From an uncultured Bacteroidota bacterium (GTDB taxonomy: Bacteria; Bacteroidota; Bacteroidia; Bacteroidales; F082), in contig CAITDJ010000114.1 in NCBI GenBank assembly GCA_903891085.1, positions 1-64,000 on the forward strand: a stretch of 64,000 bases of DNA, in the 5' to 3' direction. The notes below the pieces were generated by a model that had not been told where the DNA came from, searched no databases, and saw only the letters and a list, made by a program, of their open reading frames with translations. Both the position numbers and the translations under genes were made by a program. Within the stretch, counting starts at the first letter, position 1. Each line of letters starts with the position of its first letter. This document shows, in pieces, positions 8,565 to 17,711 of the stretch.

Positions 8565-9683
8565 ATGTATTTACAAAAACTCCAACTAAATCAGTTTAAA
8601 AACTGCGAAACTGCTGAATTGCTTTTCTCGGATAAGATTAATTGTTTTGTAGGAAACAATGGTGAGGGCAAGACCAATATTTTAGATGCCATTTATTACC
8701 TGTCGTTTTGTAAGAGTTATTTCAATGCCATTGATCAGCAAAATATTATGCATGGAACTGATTATTTTACAATATCCGGCATATACCTTCGCAACCTAAA
8801 CCAACCTGATTTGGTAAGTTGTGTTCAAAAGAAAAATACAAAAAAGTCATTCAGGTTTAACAAGAAAGAATATGATCGGCTTGCCGACCATATTGGTAAA
8901 TTCCCATTGGTGATGATTTCGCCTTACGATCGCGATTTGATAAACGAAGGCAGCGATGTAAGAAGGAAATTTATTGATGGGGTGATCTCTCAGTTTGACC
9001 CGATTTATTTGGACGAGCTTATCATATATAACAAGGCACTACTTCAAAGAAACACATTGCTGAAACAGTTTGCTGAAAATCGTTATTTCGATGCCATGCT
9101 TCTTGGTGTCTGGGATGATCAGCTGGTGCGATCCGGAACAGTTATTTTTGAAAAGAGGAAAGCGTTTTTAGCATTATTTGCGCCCCTTTTCGTTCACTAT
9201 TATAGTATCGTTACACGAAATTGTGAGGCGGTTGAAATTCAATATGAATCGGCCCTCCATGAGAATTCATTGGATCAACTGCTCCATCAGAATATTGAAA
9301 TTGATTGTAATGCCCGTTATACTACTTCCGGAATACATAAAGACGATTTGCTTTTTCTTATCAAGAATTTTCCATTAAAACGGTTTGGTTCACAGGGTCA
9401 GCAAAAGTCATTCGTTATTGCCATTAAATTGGCCCAGTTCGATTTCACACAAAAAGTGATGGGGTATAAACCTATTTTACTTTTCGATGATATTTTCGAC
9501 AAGCTTGATGACAACAGGGTGGCTCAATTGATTGAATTGGTTGGCAACGATAATTTTGGTCAAGTGTTTATTACTGATACCCAGCTTCAGCGAATTGAAC
9601 TTTTGTTCAACAATTCTACCATTCAACACAAAATATTTGAGGTGGTTTCGGGTCATATTTCTGAAAATATTTCCGAATCATGA
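8565..9683 (+). CDS. recF: DNA replication and repair protein RecF
   Basis: 372 residues, the normal RecF length. Walker A is GNNGEGKT (residues 30-37), an ABC-type signature region FGSQGQQKS is near residue 275, and Walker B PILLFDDIFDKLD is near residue 305. RecF is an SMC-like ATPase that loads RecA at ssDNA gaps together with RecO and RecR. The stop codon overlaps the start of the DUF721 gene (ATGA at 9680-9683), so the two are translationally coupled. No dnaA or dnaN is adjacent; the next genes are efp and lpxD. Confidence 0.96.
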   Translation: MYLQKLQLNQFKNCETAELLFSDKINCFVGNNGEGKTNILDAIYYLSFCKSYFNAIDQQNIMHGTDYFTISGIYLRNLNQPDLVSCVQKKNTKKSFRFNKKEYDRLADHIGKFPLVMISPYDRDLINEGSDVRRKFIDGVISQFDPIYLDELIIYNKALLQRNTLLKQFAENRYFDAMLLGVWDDQLVRSGTVIFEKRKAFLALFAPLFVHYYSIVTRNCEAVEIQYESALHENSLDQLLHQNIEIDCNARYTTSGIHKDDLLFLIKNFPLKRFGSQGQQKSFVIAIKLAQFDFTQKVMGYKPILLFDDIFDKLDDNRVAQLIELVGNDNFGQVFITDTQLQRIELLFNNSTIQHKIFEVVSGHISENISES

Positions 9684-9970
9684 CAAACCATAACAGTCAA
9701 ACATTGGGGAGTTTGATTCAGGAACTCATCAGGGTGTATAAACTTGAATCGAAATTGACAGAAATTAAGGCATTGGATTGCTGGCCTAAGGTTGTCGGGC
9801 CAATGATTGCAAAGCATACCATTGATTTGCGCATCGACCGTAAAATTCTATTTGTGAGATTGGACTCTGATGCAATTCGAAACGAATTGATATACGCTAA
9901 GAGTTTGATTATTAAGAATATAAACAAGGAAGTTGCAAGTGAGGCAATTTCAGATGTAATATTTCGATAG
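9680..9970 (+). CDS. DUF721 / DciA-like protein
   Basis: 96 residues. The N-terminal half has the DUF721 pattern: LGSLIQELIRVYKLESKL, then a W (CWPKVVGPMIAKHT) and a beta-strand pair ending VRLDSDAIRNELIYAKS. DUF721 contains DciA, the ancestral loader of the DnaB helicase, and related small nucleic-acid-binding proteins. The four-base overlap with recF is the usual arrangement in Bacteroidota and supports a role in replication. Whether it is the true helicase loader here is inference. Confidence 0.85.
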   Translation: MTNHNSQTLGSLIQELIRVYKLESKLTEIKALDCWPKVVGPMIAKHTIDLRIDRKILFVRLDSDAIRNELIYAKSLIIKNINKEVASEAISDVIFR

Positions 9971-10042
9971 TTTTAATTTACAGCCTCTATATCTATTAAC
10001 ATTCAATGGTGTGATTCTCAATGGTTAATAAAACAATCATAC

Positions 10043-10105
10043 TAAACTGATTTACCCAAATTTTGCAACCTTAAACTGATTAATCCAACTCTTTTTGTAC
10101 CTTTG
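10043..10105 (+). promoter_or_regulatory. efp promoter region with imperfect direct repeat
   Basis: TACCTTTG at 10098-10105 fits the TAnnTTTG -7 box, 26 bp before the efp start. Upstream, TAAACTGATT occurs twice (10043-10052 and 10072-10081), 29 bp apart, and the similarity continues weakly past each copy. This may be a duplicated promoter or a binding site. Confidence 0.5.
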
Positions 10106-10131
10106 CAGACTTAAAATTTAAATATAATTAT

Positions 10132-10698
10132 ATGGCGTCAGCAGGTGATATCAAAAACGGATTGATAATAGAGTTTAATAATGATTTATATGCTGTTGTT
10201 GAGTTTCAGCACGTAAAACCTGGAAAAGGTGCTGCCTTTGTAAGGACTAAACTCAGGAACATTAAAACTGGGAAGGTATTGCCTAATACATTTCCGGCAG
10301 GTGCAAAGATCACCATTCAGCGGGTAGAGCGACGCCCTATGCAATATTTATATATGGCAGGTGATGATTTTTACTTCATGAATGTTGAAACATTTGAGCA
10401 GATTGCAATCGCGAAGGAATTGATAGATGCACCCCAGTTTCTTAAGGAAGGAGACAAGGCTGACGTAATGTATCATACCGAATCAGAAACCGTGCTAACC
10501 TGTGAACTTCCAAATACTGTTAATTTGTTGGTTACTTATACCGAACCCGGTGAAAGAGGAAATACGGCCACAAATGCAATGAAAGAGGCTACACTTGAGA
10601 CGGGTGCTGTTGTTCGTGTTCCGTTATTCATAAACATAGGCGACAAAATCAAAATTGATACCAAAGCCAGTGCCTATACTGAACGTGTAAAAGAATAA
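10132..10698 (+). CDS. efp: Elongation factor P
   Basis: 188 residues, with the three expected beta domains. The tip loop HVKPGKGAAFVR places K32 at the position that is modified in many bacteria. MASAGDIKNGLIIE at the start and FINIGDKIKIDTKASAYTERVK at the end are canonical. EF-P binds between the P and E sites and relieves stalling at proline runs. No EpmA/EpmB or EarP gene is nearby; the modification in this group cannot be read from the window. The lpxD-like gene follows after 27 bp, an arrangement that recurs in Bacteroidota. Confidence 0.97.
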   Translation: MASAGDIKNGLIIEFNNDLYAVVEFQHVKPGKGAAFVRTKLRNIKTGKVLPNTFPAGAKITIQRVERRPMQYLYMAGDDFYFMNVETFEQIAIAKELIDAPQFLKEGDKADVMYHTESETVLTCELPNTVNLLVTYTEPGERGNTATNAMKEATLETGAVVRVPLFINIGDKIKIDTKASAYTERVKE

Positions 10699-10725
10699 TC
10701 AGGTAGACTTTTTAAATAGTTTTCA

Positions 10726-11682
10726 ATGAAATTTAATCCTTCACTGAGTTTGGAAAAACTCGCAGCTTTTGTAAATGGAGAGTTTGCAGGCGATCCTGAT
10801 TTTGTTATAAGCGGCCTGAACGAGATTCATATGGTTGAACCCGGAGATGTTACCTTTGTTGATCATCCGAAATATTATGATAAAGCCCTGAATTCAAAAG
10901 CTACCACGATCATCATTAATAAAAAAGTTGAATGCCCGGATGGTAAGGCTTTGATATTTCATGACAAACCATTTGATGCATTTATTGAAATAATTAGAAA
11001 ATACAGGCCATTCGAACCTTCAGAAAAGGCTGTTAGTCAACTTGCTTCAATTGGAGAAGGTACTATAATCCAGCCTGGTGCATTTGTCGGAAATCATGTA
11101 AGGATTGGCAGCAATTGTTTAATTCATGCCAATGTGAGCATTTATGATCATTGTATTATTGGTGATAATGTGATCATTCACTCAAATAGTGTGATTGGTG
11201 CCGATGCATATTATTTTCAAAGAAGGCCTGAAGGATATAAAAAGTTTGAATCGTGTGGTAATGTTATCCTTGGAGATAATGTCGAGATTGGTGCGCTTTG
11301 CAGTATTGACAAAGGCGTGACGGGTGATACTATTATTTCCGCGGGTACAAAACTCGACAATCATTGTCAGATTGGACATGATACTTACATCGGACGAAAT
11401 TGTCTGATTGGATCACATGCTGCTATAGCAGGTGTTACCCGCATCGAAGATGATGTAATCGTTTGGGGACGCGTTTCGATTAATAAAGATCTTGTAATTG
11501 GTAAAGGCGCAATTATTCTGGCAACATCAGGAATTGATAAATCCCTTGAAGGAGGAAAAACATATTTTGGAGTTCCTGCTGTGGAAGTTCGAAAAAAATG
11601 GCGCGAATTGGCTGCAGTCCGCCAGTTGCCTGACCTGATGGTAGAATTGAGAAAAGCGAAATTGCTGAATTCTGAACTGTAG
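10726..11682 (+). CDS. LpxD-like UDP-3-O-acylglucosamine N-acyltransferase
   Basis: 318 residues. The N-terminal ~100 residues form the uridine-binding domain of LpxD (SLEKLAAFVNGEFAG; GDVTFVDHPKYY). Residues ~105-275 are left-handed beta-helix hexapeptide repeats, including LDNHCQIGHDTYIG in which H218 corresponds to the catalytic His of LpxD. A C-terminal helix follows. LpxD adds the N-linked 3-hydroxyacyl chain in lipid A synthesis. Bacteroidota often carry a second LpxD-like gene next to efp besides the one in the main lpx cluster; this copy may be that paralogue, so its exact substrate is less sure than its fold. Confidence 0.85.
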   Translation: MKFNPSLSLEKLAAFVNGEFAGDPDFVISGLNEIHMVEPGDVTFVDHPKYYDKALNSKATTIIINKKVECPDGKALIFHDKPFDAFIEIIRKYRPFEPSEKAVSQLASIGEGTIIQPGAFVGNHVRIGSNCLIHANVSIYDHCIIGDNVIIHSNSVIGADAYYFQRRPEGYKKFESCGNVILGDNVEIGALCSIDKGVTGDTIISAGTKLDNHCQIGHDTYIGRNCLIGSHAAIAGVTRIEDDVIVWGRVSINKDLVIGKGAIILATSGIDKSLEGGKTYFGVPAVEVRKKWRELAAVRQLPDLMVELRKAKLLNSEL

Positions 11683-11750
11683 GAATTACTCCAAATTTTT
11701 TGGTTATCCTATGGTTTTATTAAAATACCGAATTTTAGATAAAAGTGCGA

Positions 11751-13220
11751 CTATTCTGTATTAGGAATAACTTCTTCCGCTCGTGTATCCTTTGTAATTG
11801 ATTCTTTATCGGCATAATACAGATCCATGACTACCAATATTGCTGCACAACCCCAAACTGGAATTGAAAGCTTATCCGTATCAAGAAAATTATTCAACAA
11901 TCCATGCACAAAGTAACTTACCAAAGCAAGTGTAGTCGTCATGGTGATAACTTTCACTTCTTTCGATTTCGACCTGTTAAATGTTTTTAAACCTGTATAA
12001 ATTAAAGTTCCGACAAGCATAAATACGATCAGCATTCCGGGCAATCCCATTTCGCTAAGCGGTCCAATATATTCGCTATGCGCATTGCCCTTGTCACCCG
12101 AATTTGTGCTGATGATTGTCTTCTCTTTTGATCGTTGTAAGGGTCCATAAACAAACTGATAGGTTCCTGGCCCCCACCCGAATAATGGTCTTTCGTCAAA
12201 AAGGCGGAAAGCAGCCTGCCAACGGTTTATTCGTTCGAGATTGGAAGCGTCAGAAGAAATGTTCGAGATGGACTGCACATGTTCAACAAGGTCATTTGAA
12301 GAATCCTGTTTGTTTTTCTCAAGCGTGTCGATTATTTCGTGTTCGAAAGTAATAAAGACGAATATAATAGAAACAAAACCCAATAAAATCCAACGGAATT
12401 TTATTTTTAGTATCACAATCATCAGAACAACCAACGATGCCGCCAAACTGATCCACGCAGCACGGCTGAGTGAAAGAACAATAGCAAGAACAAGCGCACC
12501 GGTAACCGCTATTATTGCTAAACGCTGTATGGGTTTCAGTCCCGGGTAAAACAAATACCCGGCCGAAAAAATCAGATACATGGCCAAAGCTGAGCCATAG
12601 GCCGTATGGTCATTATAAAATGGTGTCATAACCCAGTTTGCCGTATTCTCACTGAAACCAAAACCAGCATGCCTGCTAATAGTATAGATGATGACTATTA
12701 TTAATGAAGCAATATAAAACCAGATAAATTTATGAAAGTTTTTTATCTTTTTGAATACCAGGGCTGCTACAAAAAAGAAAGGTACAACAAACCAAAGTCG
12801 TGAAACCAAATATTTTACCGAAACAAGGGGAAGTTCAGATGTGAATGTAGTGATAAACATCCATAAAAGCATGACATAAATAATAATAGTAATTGGATGT
12901 TTCGCTATTTTTTTATCATAATTTCTTTCATAAAGCAACTTTGAAATAAAAAGCAGAAGTACTCCAAATAGCAAGGGTTCAACGGGTAACGAAATGCTTA
13001 GGCCGGCATCAATATTCTCTAGGTTGACAGAAAGAGGCACAAGAAAACTGATAAGTAGAATGACTTTGTCAAGAGAAAACAGGTATAACAACAGAATACC
13101 CAATACTACAGGGAAGGCAAAGAAAAAATAATTATCTTTTTGCACTATAAGATACAAACCAGTTGCAACAAACAATGAAGCAACGAGGTAAAGCCAAGCT
13201 ATTTTTGTTCGTTCAGGCAA
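11751..13220 (-). CDS. O-antigen polymerase/ligase family membrane protein (Wzy/WaaL-like)
   Basis: 489 residues, mostly transmembrane (about twelve hydrophobic stretches). The conserved periplasmic block is present: ERPLFGWGPGTYQFVYGP, then the Wzy_C motif NAHSEYIGPLSEMGLPG around residues 375-395. The family either polymerises lipid-linked repeat units or transfers glycan to an acceptor. With wzx and wzz directly upstream in the same operon, polymerase is the more likely role here (inference). Start is TTG at 13220; there is no in-frame ATG upstream before a stop. It is the last gene of the minus-strand operon and converges on lpxD. Confidence 0.85.
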   Translation of the reverse strand: MPERTKIAWLYLVASLFVATGLYLIVQKDNYFFFAFPVVLGILLLYLFSLDKVILLISFLVPLSVNLENIDAGLSISLPVEPLLFGVLLLFISKLLYERNYDKKIAKHPITIIIYVMLLWMFITTFTSELPLVSVKYLVSRLWFVVPFFFVAALVFKKIKNFHKFIWFYIASLIIVIIYTISRHAGFGFSENTANWVMTPFYNDHTAYGSALAMYLIFSAGYLFYPGLKPIQRLAIIAVTGALVLAIVLSLSRAAWISLAASLVVLMIVILKIKFRWILLGFVSIIFVFITFEHEIIDTLEKNKQDSSNDLVEHVQSISNISSDASNLERINRWQAAFRLFDERPLFGWGPGTYQFVYGPLQRSKEKTIISTNSGDKGNAHSEYIGPLSEMGLPGMLIVFMLVGTLIYTGLKTFNRSKSKEVKVITMTTTLALVSYFVHGLLNNFLDTDKLSIPVWGCAAILVVMDLYYADKESITKDTRAEEVIPNTE

Positions 13221-13235
13221 GTGATTGTATAATAA

Positions 13236-15326
13236 TTAGTTAGATTCTGTTCTGCCAATAATGGCTTGTTTATTCTCGATAATAAATATGATCATTAAAG
13301 CAAGAATTAATGATCCCAAAGCAGATAGGGAAACAATCACCCAACGTATCGGATAAGCTTTTTTATCAGAAGGAAATGGTTTTGAGATAATATTTGAATA
13401 GGAAAGGTTCGATTTATAAAAACGCATTTCCTGTTCATACAATACCTTAATATCAACATAAGTACGCGATTCATTCTCTAACATCGATACCAGGGTAAGT
13501 AATTCGCCCCCCATCGATTCGATATTTTTCTTGAGTTCAGCAACACCTTTAATATTTACATTACCACTGTTGCTTCCATCCATTGTACGTAAATATCCAC
13601 GCATAACCTCTGCTGATTGAACTGAGTAATCAATCAGGCCATATTTGGTTCCTAACTCGAACAATCTGTTTTTAAGGGAGTCGATAGTTTCTCGTTTTTT
13701 AGCAAGCTGGTCCTCATACATCAACACAACCTCATAACGTTTTGAACGGTGTAATCCGGCAATTTTATCGTTGTACAAATTCAACATTTCCTGTGCCATA
13801 TTAGAGGCCATTTCAGGATTTTGATCACGTACCGAAATTGAGATTGCTTCATAAGGTGTTTTACTAATTTTCACATTTTCGTGAAATCTCATTAATAGTG
13901 CTGTCTTGAAGTACTCATAGTTGGGACTTATCTTATAGTGTTCAACAAGATTAAACCGAGTGATCATTGAATCGACTATATCTTGTGACTGCAGAATCTG
14001 CAGCATTTGTTCGGTCTCGCTTTCATCAGAATAACTGTTAATGTTAGCAGGATAGGCAATTGCCTCTGATTTGTAGAGCGGTGTAATGAAAGAGGGGCCC
14101 GAAAATACCGCCCCCAGAATTGCTGCAACAATCGTGATAATGCCTAAGTGAATTTTCCACTTGATTATCAGACCGATAAATGATGAATTGTTAAAGTAAT
14201 TGTCCATGTTGATTCGGTTATGATGTTTTTGTGGTATTACAGGATCTGGTTCTTTTTCAATTATTTTCTCAGTGTAAAAAACTGTTTTTTGTGGTTCTAA
14301 CTTCTCTTGAAGAAGTTGGAAGTTTTCGAGCAGGATTAAACCGACGACCAGCAGAATGAAAGTTGAAAAAATGGCAATAAGCATGATTAACCACCTCATT
14401 GGATATGTACTCTTCTCTGCTTCAAATGCATCAGTTACAATAAATTTATGTGGAAGATTTTGTGTTGCATCTACCTTTGCCTCTTCGTATTTTGCTTTGA
14501 TCTGTGATAATTGTTTGCGTTCATGTTCCAGGTTGTCACGGATAGAAACGTATTGTCCACCATATCTTGCCAGAATATCAAGTTTGGCTTCAAGTGCTTT
14601 AATCCCATGCTGATTATTTTTTGCCAATTCGATAGCGAGTTGCTGATTAATCATTTCAGCCTGACTTTCATAGTCATGAATCCCAAGCCTGCGCAAAGCA
14701 TTGAGCGAATCTTCCATGACTTTAACTTCTGAACGAAGATTATTATACTCATTCTCGACAATTCTGAAAGCTTTAATCGCTACTTCTTTTTGCATGAGAT
14801 TCATCGTCGAGTCGAATAGTTCAGCTACATCGTTTGCCATCTTTGCCGCATAGGCAGGATCACTGTCCGAAACAGTAATTTTAACCGCCATATACTCAGT
14901 TTTTCTGAATTTGAATTTCCCTTCATATTCATCATACAGGTTGGTCAGTTTGAATTTACGGTCTTTGGTAATCTCATAATGATCCATCAAATTGTATTTT
15001 TCAATAATCCTGTTTCTGATTTTGGTCGAATTTAAAATCTGCAACATTTGTTCGGTTTGCTCGTCTTCGCCAAATTCGAGCAAATCTTTGCTTGAAGTGA
15101 AATTCGTACTTAACAGAACTTTGGAAATAGAATTTGAAGCGGTAGGATATAAAATAACTGTTGATTTATATAGCGGCGTAATAAATCGGGGACCAGTAAA
15201 AACATATGAAAACAAGGCAGTTAAGAAAAGAATGATAAAAACCGGCTTTCTGCGATTATTCAATAGTTTAAGCAAATTCAGCGAATCAATTTCCCCTTGC
15301 ACCGTTTTTATCATAAAATGACTCAT
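13236..15326 (-). CDS. Double-unit Wzz/chain-length determinant protein
   Basis: 696 residues from the ATG at 15326 (a TTG at 15350 in frame lies in a -7 box, so I prefer the ATG). The protein contains two complete Wzz-type units. Each has TM1, a GP(R/S)FITPLYKS block, an EQTEQMLQIL or SETEQMLQIL block, a long coiled coil, and a proline-rich segment before TM2 (EAEKSTYPMRW; PSDKKAYPIRW). Unit 1 covers about residues 10-340 and unit 2 about 375-690. Usual Wzz proteins have one unit of ~300-380 residues; polysaccharide co-polymerases with a fused tyrosine kinase do not match, as no Walker motifs occur. Likely role: control of glycan chain length with the adjacent Wzx and Wzy proteins in the inner membrane. 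Confidence 0.87.
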   Translation of the reverse strand: MSHFMIKTVQGEIDSLNLLKLLNNRRKPVFIILFLTALFSYVFTGPRFITPLYKSTVILYPTASNSISKVLLSTNFTSSKDLLEFGEDEQTEQMLQILNSTKIRNRIIEKYNLMDHYEITKDRKFKLTNLYDEYEGKFKFRKTEYMAVKITVSDSDPAYAAKMANDVAELFDSTMNLMQKEVAIKAFRIVENEYNNLRSEVKVMEDSLNALRRLGIHDYESQAEMINQQLAIELAKNNQHGIKALEAKLDILARYGGQYVSIRDNLEHERKQLSQIKAKYEEAKVDATQNLPHKFIVTDAFEAEKSTYPMRWLIMLIAIFSTFILLVVGLILLENFQLLQEKLEPQKTVFYTEKIIEKEPDPVIPQKHHNRINMDNYFNNSSFIGLIIKWKIHLGIITIVAAILGAVFSGPSFITPLYKSEAIAYPANINSYSDESETEQMLQILQSQDIVDSMITRFNLVEHYKISPNYEYFKTALLMRFHENVKISKTPYEAISISVRDQNPEMASNMAQEMLNLYNDKIAGLHRSKRYEVVLMYEDQLAKKRETIDSLKNRLFELGTKYGLIDYSVQSAEVMRGYLRTMDGSNSGNVNIKGVAELKKNIESMGGELLTLVSMLENESRTYVDIKVLYEQEMRFYKSNLSYSNIISKPFPSDKKAYPIRWVIVSLSALGSLILALMIIFIIENKQAIIGRTESN

Positions 15327-15338
15327 TTTAAAGCGTGC

Positions 15339-15369
15339 CAAAAGTAGCAATTATTTTCAAGTTGACAAA
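15339..15369 (-). promoter_or_regulatory. Two-box promoter for wzz-wzy
   Basis: On the minus strand TTTG (15366-15369) is followed after 19 nt by TACTTTTG (15339-15346), a good match to the Bacteroidota TTTG-N19-TAnnTTTG pattern. It sits at the 3' end of wzx, so wzz and wzy may be transcribed both from this site and by read-through. Confidence 0.6.
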
Positions 15370-16886
15370 TTATTCACTTCATCGACTGTTTGTTTCCTCA
15401 AGTTTTTCATGATTTCTTTCATCATTATCACAACCCCTTTGATTTCAATCAGTTTAATTGCGAAAATAAACAGGATTGAAAGTATCATTCCAAGTGAAAT
15501 TTGAAAGATCCAGTGCATCGGTATACGAAGGAGGAAAAAACTGCCTATTGCTAACAGGATAGTGAATGCACTTAGTTTGATCCAATATATTTCGCCAAAG
15601 CGTAATTTTAGAATTTTGTAAGCTAAAAAAAACTGGATGATGGCTGTTAATGACTGCACCGAAAAACTTGCAACAGAAGCTCCAAATGCTTCAAAATGAG
15701 GTATTAAAATGAAATTTAACGCAACGTTAAGTATGACGCCGATCGCAGCTGAAATATTTAATTGTCTCAGGTTTCCGTTAGCAGTGAGCAGAGTTCCAAA
15801 AATATATGTGCTTGATACAGCAACGAAACTTCCCATCAGCATTCGGAAAACTATAGAGGATTCGGAAATCCGACCCGTAAAATCAATCAGGGTTTCGGCT
15901 ATTTGCTGAGGATATAACAAGCCCAGAATTGATTCACTGAATGCGATGGACAATATTGCAACTGTTAGCGACATTGTTATAATTATTGTAAATGAGAGTT
16001 TTACAAGATTATTTACTGACTCGCCGCGTTTGAGCAAGGATGAGAAAATGGGTAAAAGCAATACTGCAAATAGTAAAGAAATATTATTTCCTGCATCCAG
16101 AAGTCGAAAAGCCCGGCCATAAACCCCCGATTGATGCAGTCCGGTCACACCTGGTAAAAGTCTTTCGAGTAACACGGGTTCAAGCCTGTTGTATAGGCTC
16201 ATAAGCAAAACCAGTAAGGCAAATGGCATGCTTTTTTTAAAAATCATCAAACTGAACGGTAAATTGAATGACAATTTAATCTTTCCCGTATGTCTCAAAA
16301 CTATATAGAGCGCCACGATAGTTGTAATTATATAAGAGACAACCTGTGCATACACAAACCACGAAATTTTAATTGGTGATGCAATCCAACCTGACCAAAG
16401 TAAAATACTACAAATGAAAATCATAAGCAAACGGTCGAGTACCGAAAGGAAACTGTCAGTTTTGAATAGAAGCAATCCTGAAATATTCGAACGCAGATAA
16501 AGCAGAAATGAAAGCAGAAACTGATTGAGTACCAGCCAGGCAAGCATGGTAAGTTGTTCAGATTTATAACCAATTAACATTCCGATGAAAAACACAACTA
16601 TTGAGTAAGCAATGCCTAAAGCCAGTTTCATTGTAGCAATTCCCGAAAAATGCTTGGCCAACAATTGCTTGTTTTGGGCTATATTCCGATTGTTATAATT
16701 GGTAATTCCAAGATCGAGTAGAATAAAGAATACGATAGAGAAACTGTACATCGACAGAAAGAAACCGTATGAAACATCTCCGACCTGATTTTGAACCACA
16801 CGATCGACTCCCAAAATCCAGAACGGTTTGATAAGCAGGTTTAAAAAAAGCAGAAAAGCAAGGTTTTTGACAAAGCGTTGTTGCAT
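15357..16886 (-). CDS. Wzx-like polysaccharide flippase
   Basis: About 509 residues from the ATG at 16886 (a TTG five codons upstream, at 16901, is the alternative). Twelve to fourteen transmembrane segments with the MOP-superfamily layout. It starts with QQRFVKNLAFLLFLNLLIKP and carries the Wzx-type block NNRNIAQNKQLLAKHFSGIA, and ends in a short basic tail. Wzx proteins flip undecaprenyl-linked repeat units across the inner membrane. It lies between the FkbM methyltransferase (23 bp upstream) and wzz in one operon, which supports a role in surface glycan export. Confidence 0.86.
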   Translation of the reverse strand: MQQRFVKNLAFLLFLNLLIKPFWILGVDRVVQNQVGDVSYGFFLSMYSFSIVFFILLDLGITNYNNRNIAQNKQLLAKHFSGIATMKLALGIAYSIVVFFIGMLIGYKSEQLTMLAWLVLNQFLLSFLLYLRSNISGLLLFKTDSFLSVLDRLLMIFICSILLWSGWIASPIKISWFVYAQVVSYIITTIVALYIVLRHTGKIKLSFNLPFSLMIFKKSMPFALLVLLMSLYNRLEPVLLERLLPGVTGLHQSGVYGRAFRLLDAGNNISLLFAVLLLPIFSSLLKRGESVNNLVKLSFTIIITMSLTVAILSIAFSESILGLLYPQQIAETLIDFTGRISESSIVFRMLMGSFVAVSSTYIFGTLLTANGNLRQLNISAAIGVILNVALNFILIPHFEAFGASVASFSVQSLTAIIQFFLAYKILKLRFGEIYWIKLSAFTILLAIGSFFLLRIPMHWIFQISLGMILSILFIFAIKLIEIKGVVIMMKEIMKNLRKQTVDEVNNLST

Positions 16887-16909
16887 CCTGATGCAGTTCA
16901 ATATTTTGG

Positions 16910-17644
16910 CTAAGGTATGAAAAAGAAATTCTGGGTCTTGTGTTGTAGCGGATCAAAATCAATCAATCTGTCATTTTGCAGAAATTTGATGGAGTAATTG
17001 AATTGTTTAACAAAATCGAAACAACTTTCTCTATTATTGTTTTCCCATAATTCAGTGTAAATGATCGGTTTGTGCTTTTCGATTATCGATTTTGCACCTG
17101 ATAAAACAAAAGCTTCAAAATTTTCAACGTCAAGTTTTATCGCAGTAATTCTCAGATTTTTTTGATGGATATCCTTAAAATCATCCAACCTGATCATGTC
17201 AACATTAAATTTATTACCATCATTAAAAGCATCAATACTATCATGCAATACATGACTTAGACCCTGCATTTTCACATCATTCAACACTGGCATAACCATC
17301 TCAACCTTGCAATTTTCATTGCCAAGAGCTTTTTCAATAATTGTAACATTATTCAGTTTGTAATGAACGATAATTCTCTTCAACGCTTTGATGTTCTGCG
17401 GAATAGGTTCAAATGAAAAAATCTGGCTATCAGGAAATTTCTTTGCCAGCCACACCGACATAATTCCGATATTGGCACCCACATCGAGTATGATTCCTTC
17501 GTTTGGTATCAATTTAAGGAAATGCAGGAAATCGCGTTCATTCCTGTTCCAGCGCAAAGTTTTGATGATGAAAATCGAGAAAACGAATAAATACCTGTCA
17601 AATCCCAGCATTTTTTGCAGTATCTTTTTTACCTGCTCCTTCAT
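16910..17644 (-). CDS. FkbM family methyltransferase
   Basis: 244 residues. SAM-binding motif I is ILDVGANIGIMSVWLA near residues 55-70, followed by FSFEPIPQNIKALKRI (motif II acidic residue) and IKLDVENFEAFVLSGA, the FkbM signature. The C-terminus has YTELWENNN. Such enzymes O-methylate sugars or small molecules; in a wzx/wzy operon the target is probably a glycan hydroxyl (inference). First gene of the minus-strand polysaccharide operon, divergent from a glycosyltransferase with 67 bp between starts. Confidence 0.88.
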   Translation of the reverse strand: MKEQVKKILQKMLGFDRYLFVFSIFIIKTLRWNRNERDFLHFLKLIPNEGIILDVGANIGIMSVWLAKKFPDSQIFSFEPIPQNIKALKRIIVHYKLNNVTIIEKALGNENCKVEMVMPVLNDVKMQGLSHVLHDSIDAFNDGNKFNVDMIRLDDFKDIHQKNLRITAIKLDVENFEAFVLSGAKSIIEKHKPIIYTELWENNNRESCFDFVKQFNYSIKFLQNDRLIDFDPLQHKTQNFFFIP

Positions 17645-17664
17645 TTAATTTCGGATATTTGCGG

Positions 17665-17699
17665 CAAAGTTAAAAATATTCGTTCCTAATCTGATCAAA
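17665..17699 (-). promoter_or_regulatory. Promoter of the fkbM-wzx-wzz-wzy operon
   Basis: Minus strand: TAACTTTG at 17665-17672 matches TAnnTTTG; a TTTG lies at 17696-17699, 23 nt farther upstream. The -7 box is 20 bp from the methyltransferase start. Confidence 0.5.
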
Positions 17700-17711
17700 A
17701 TATAACGCGAT

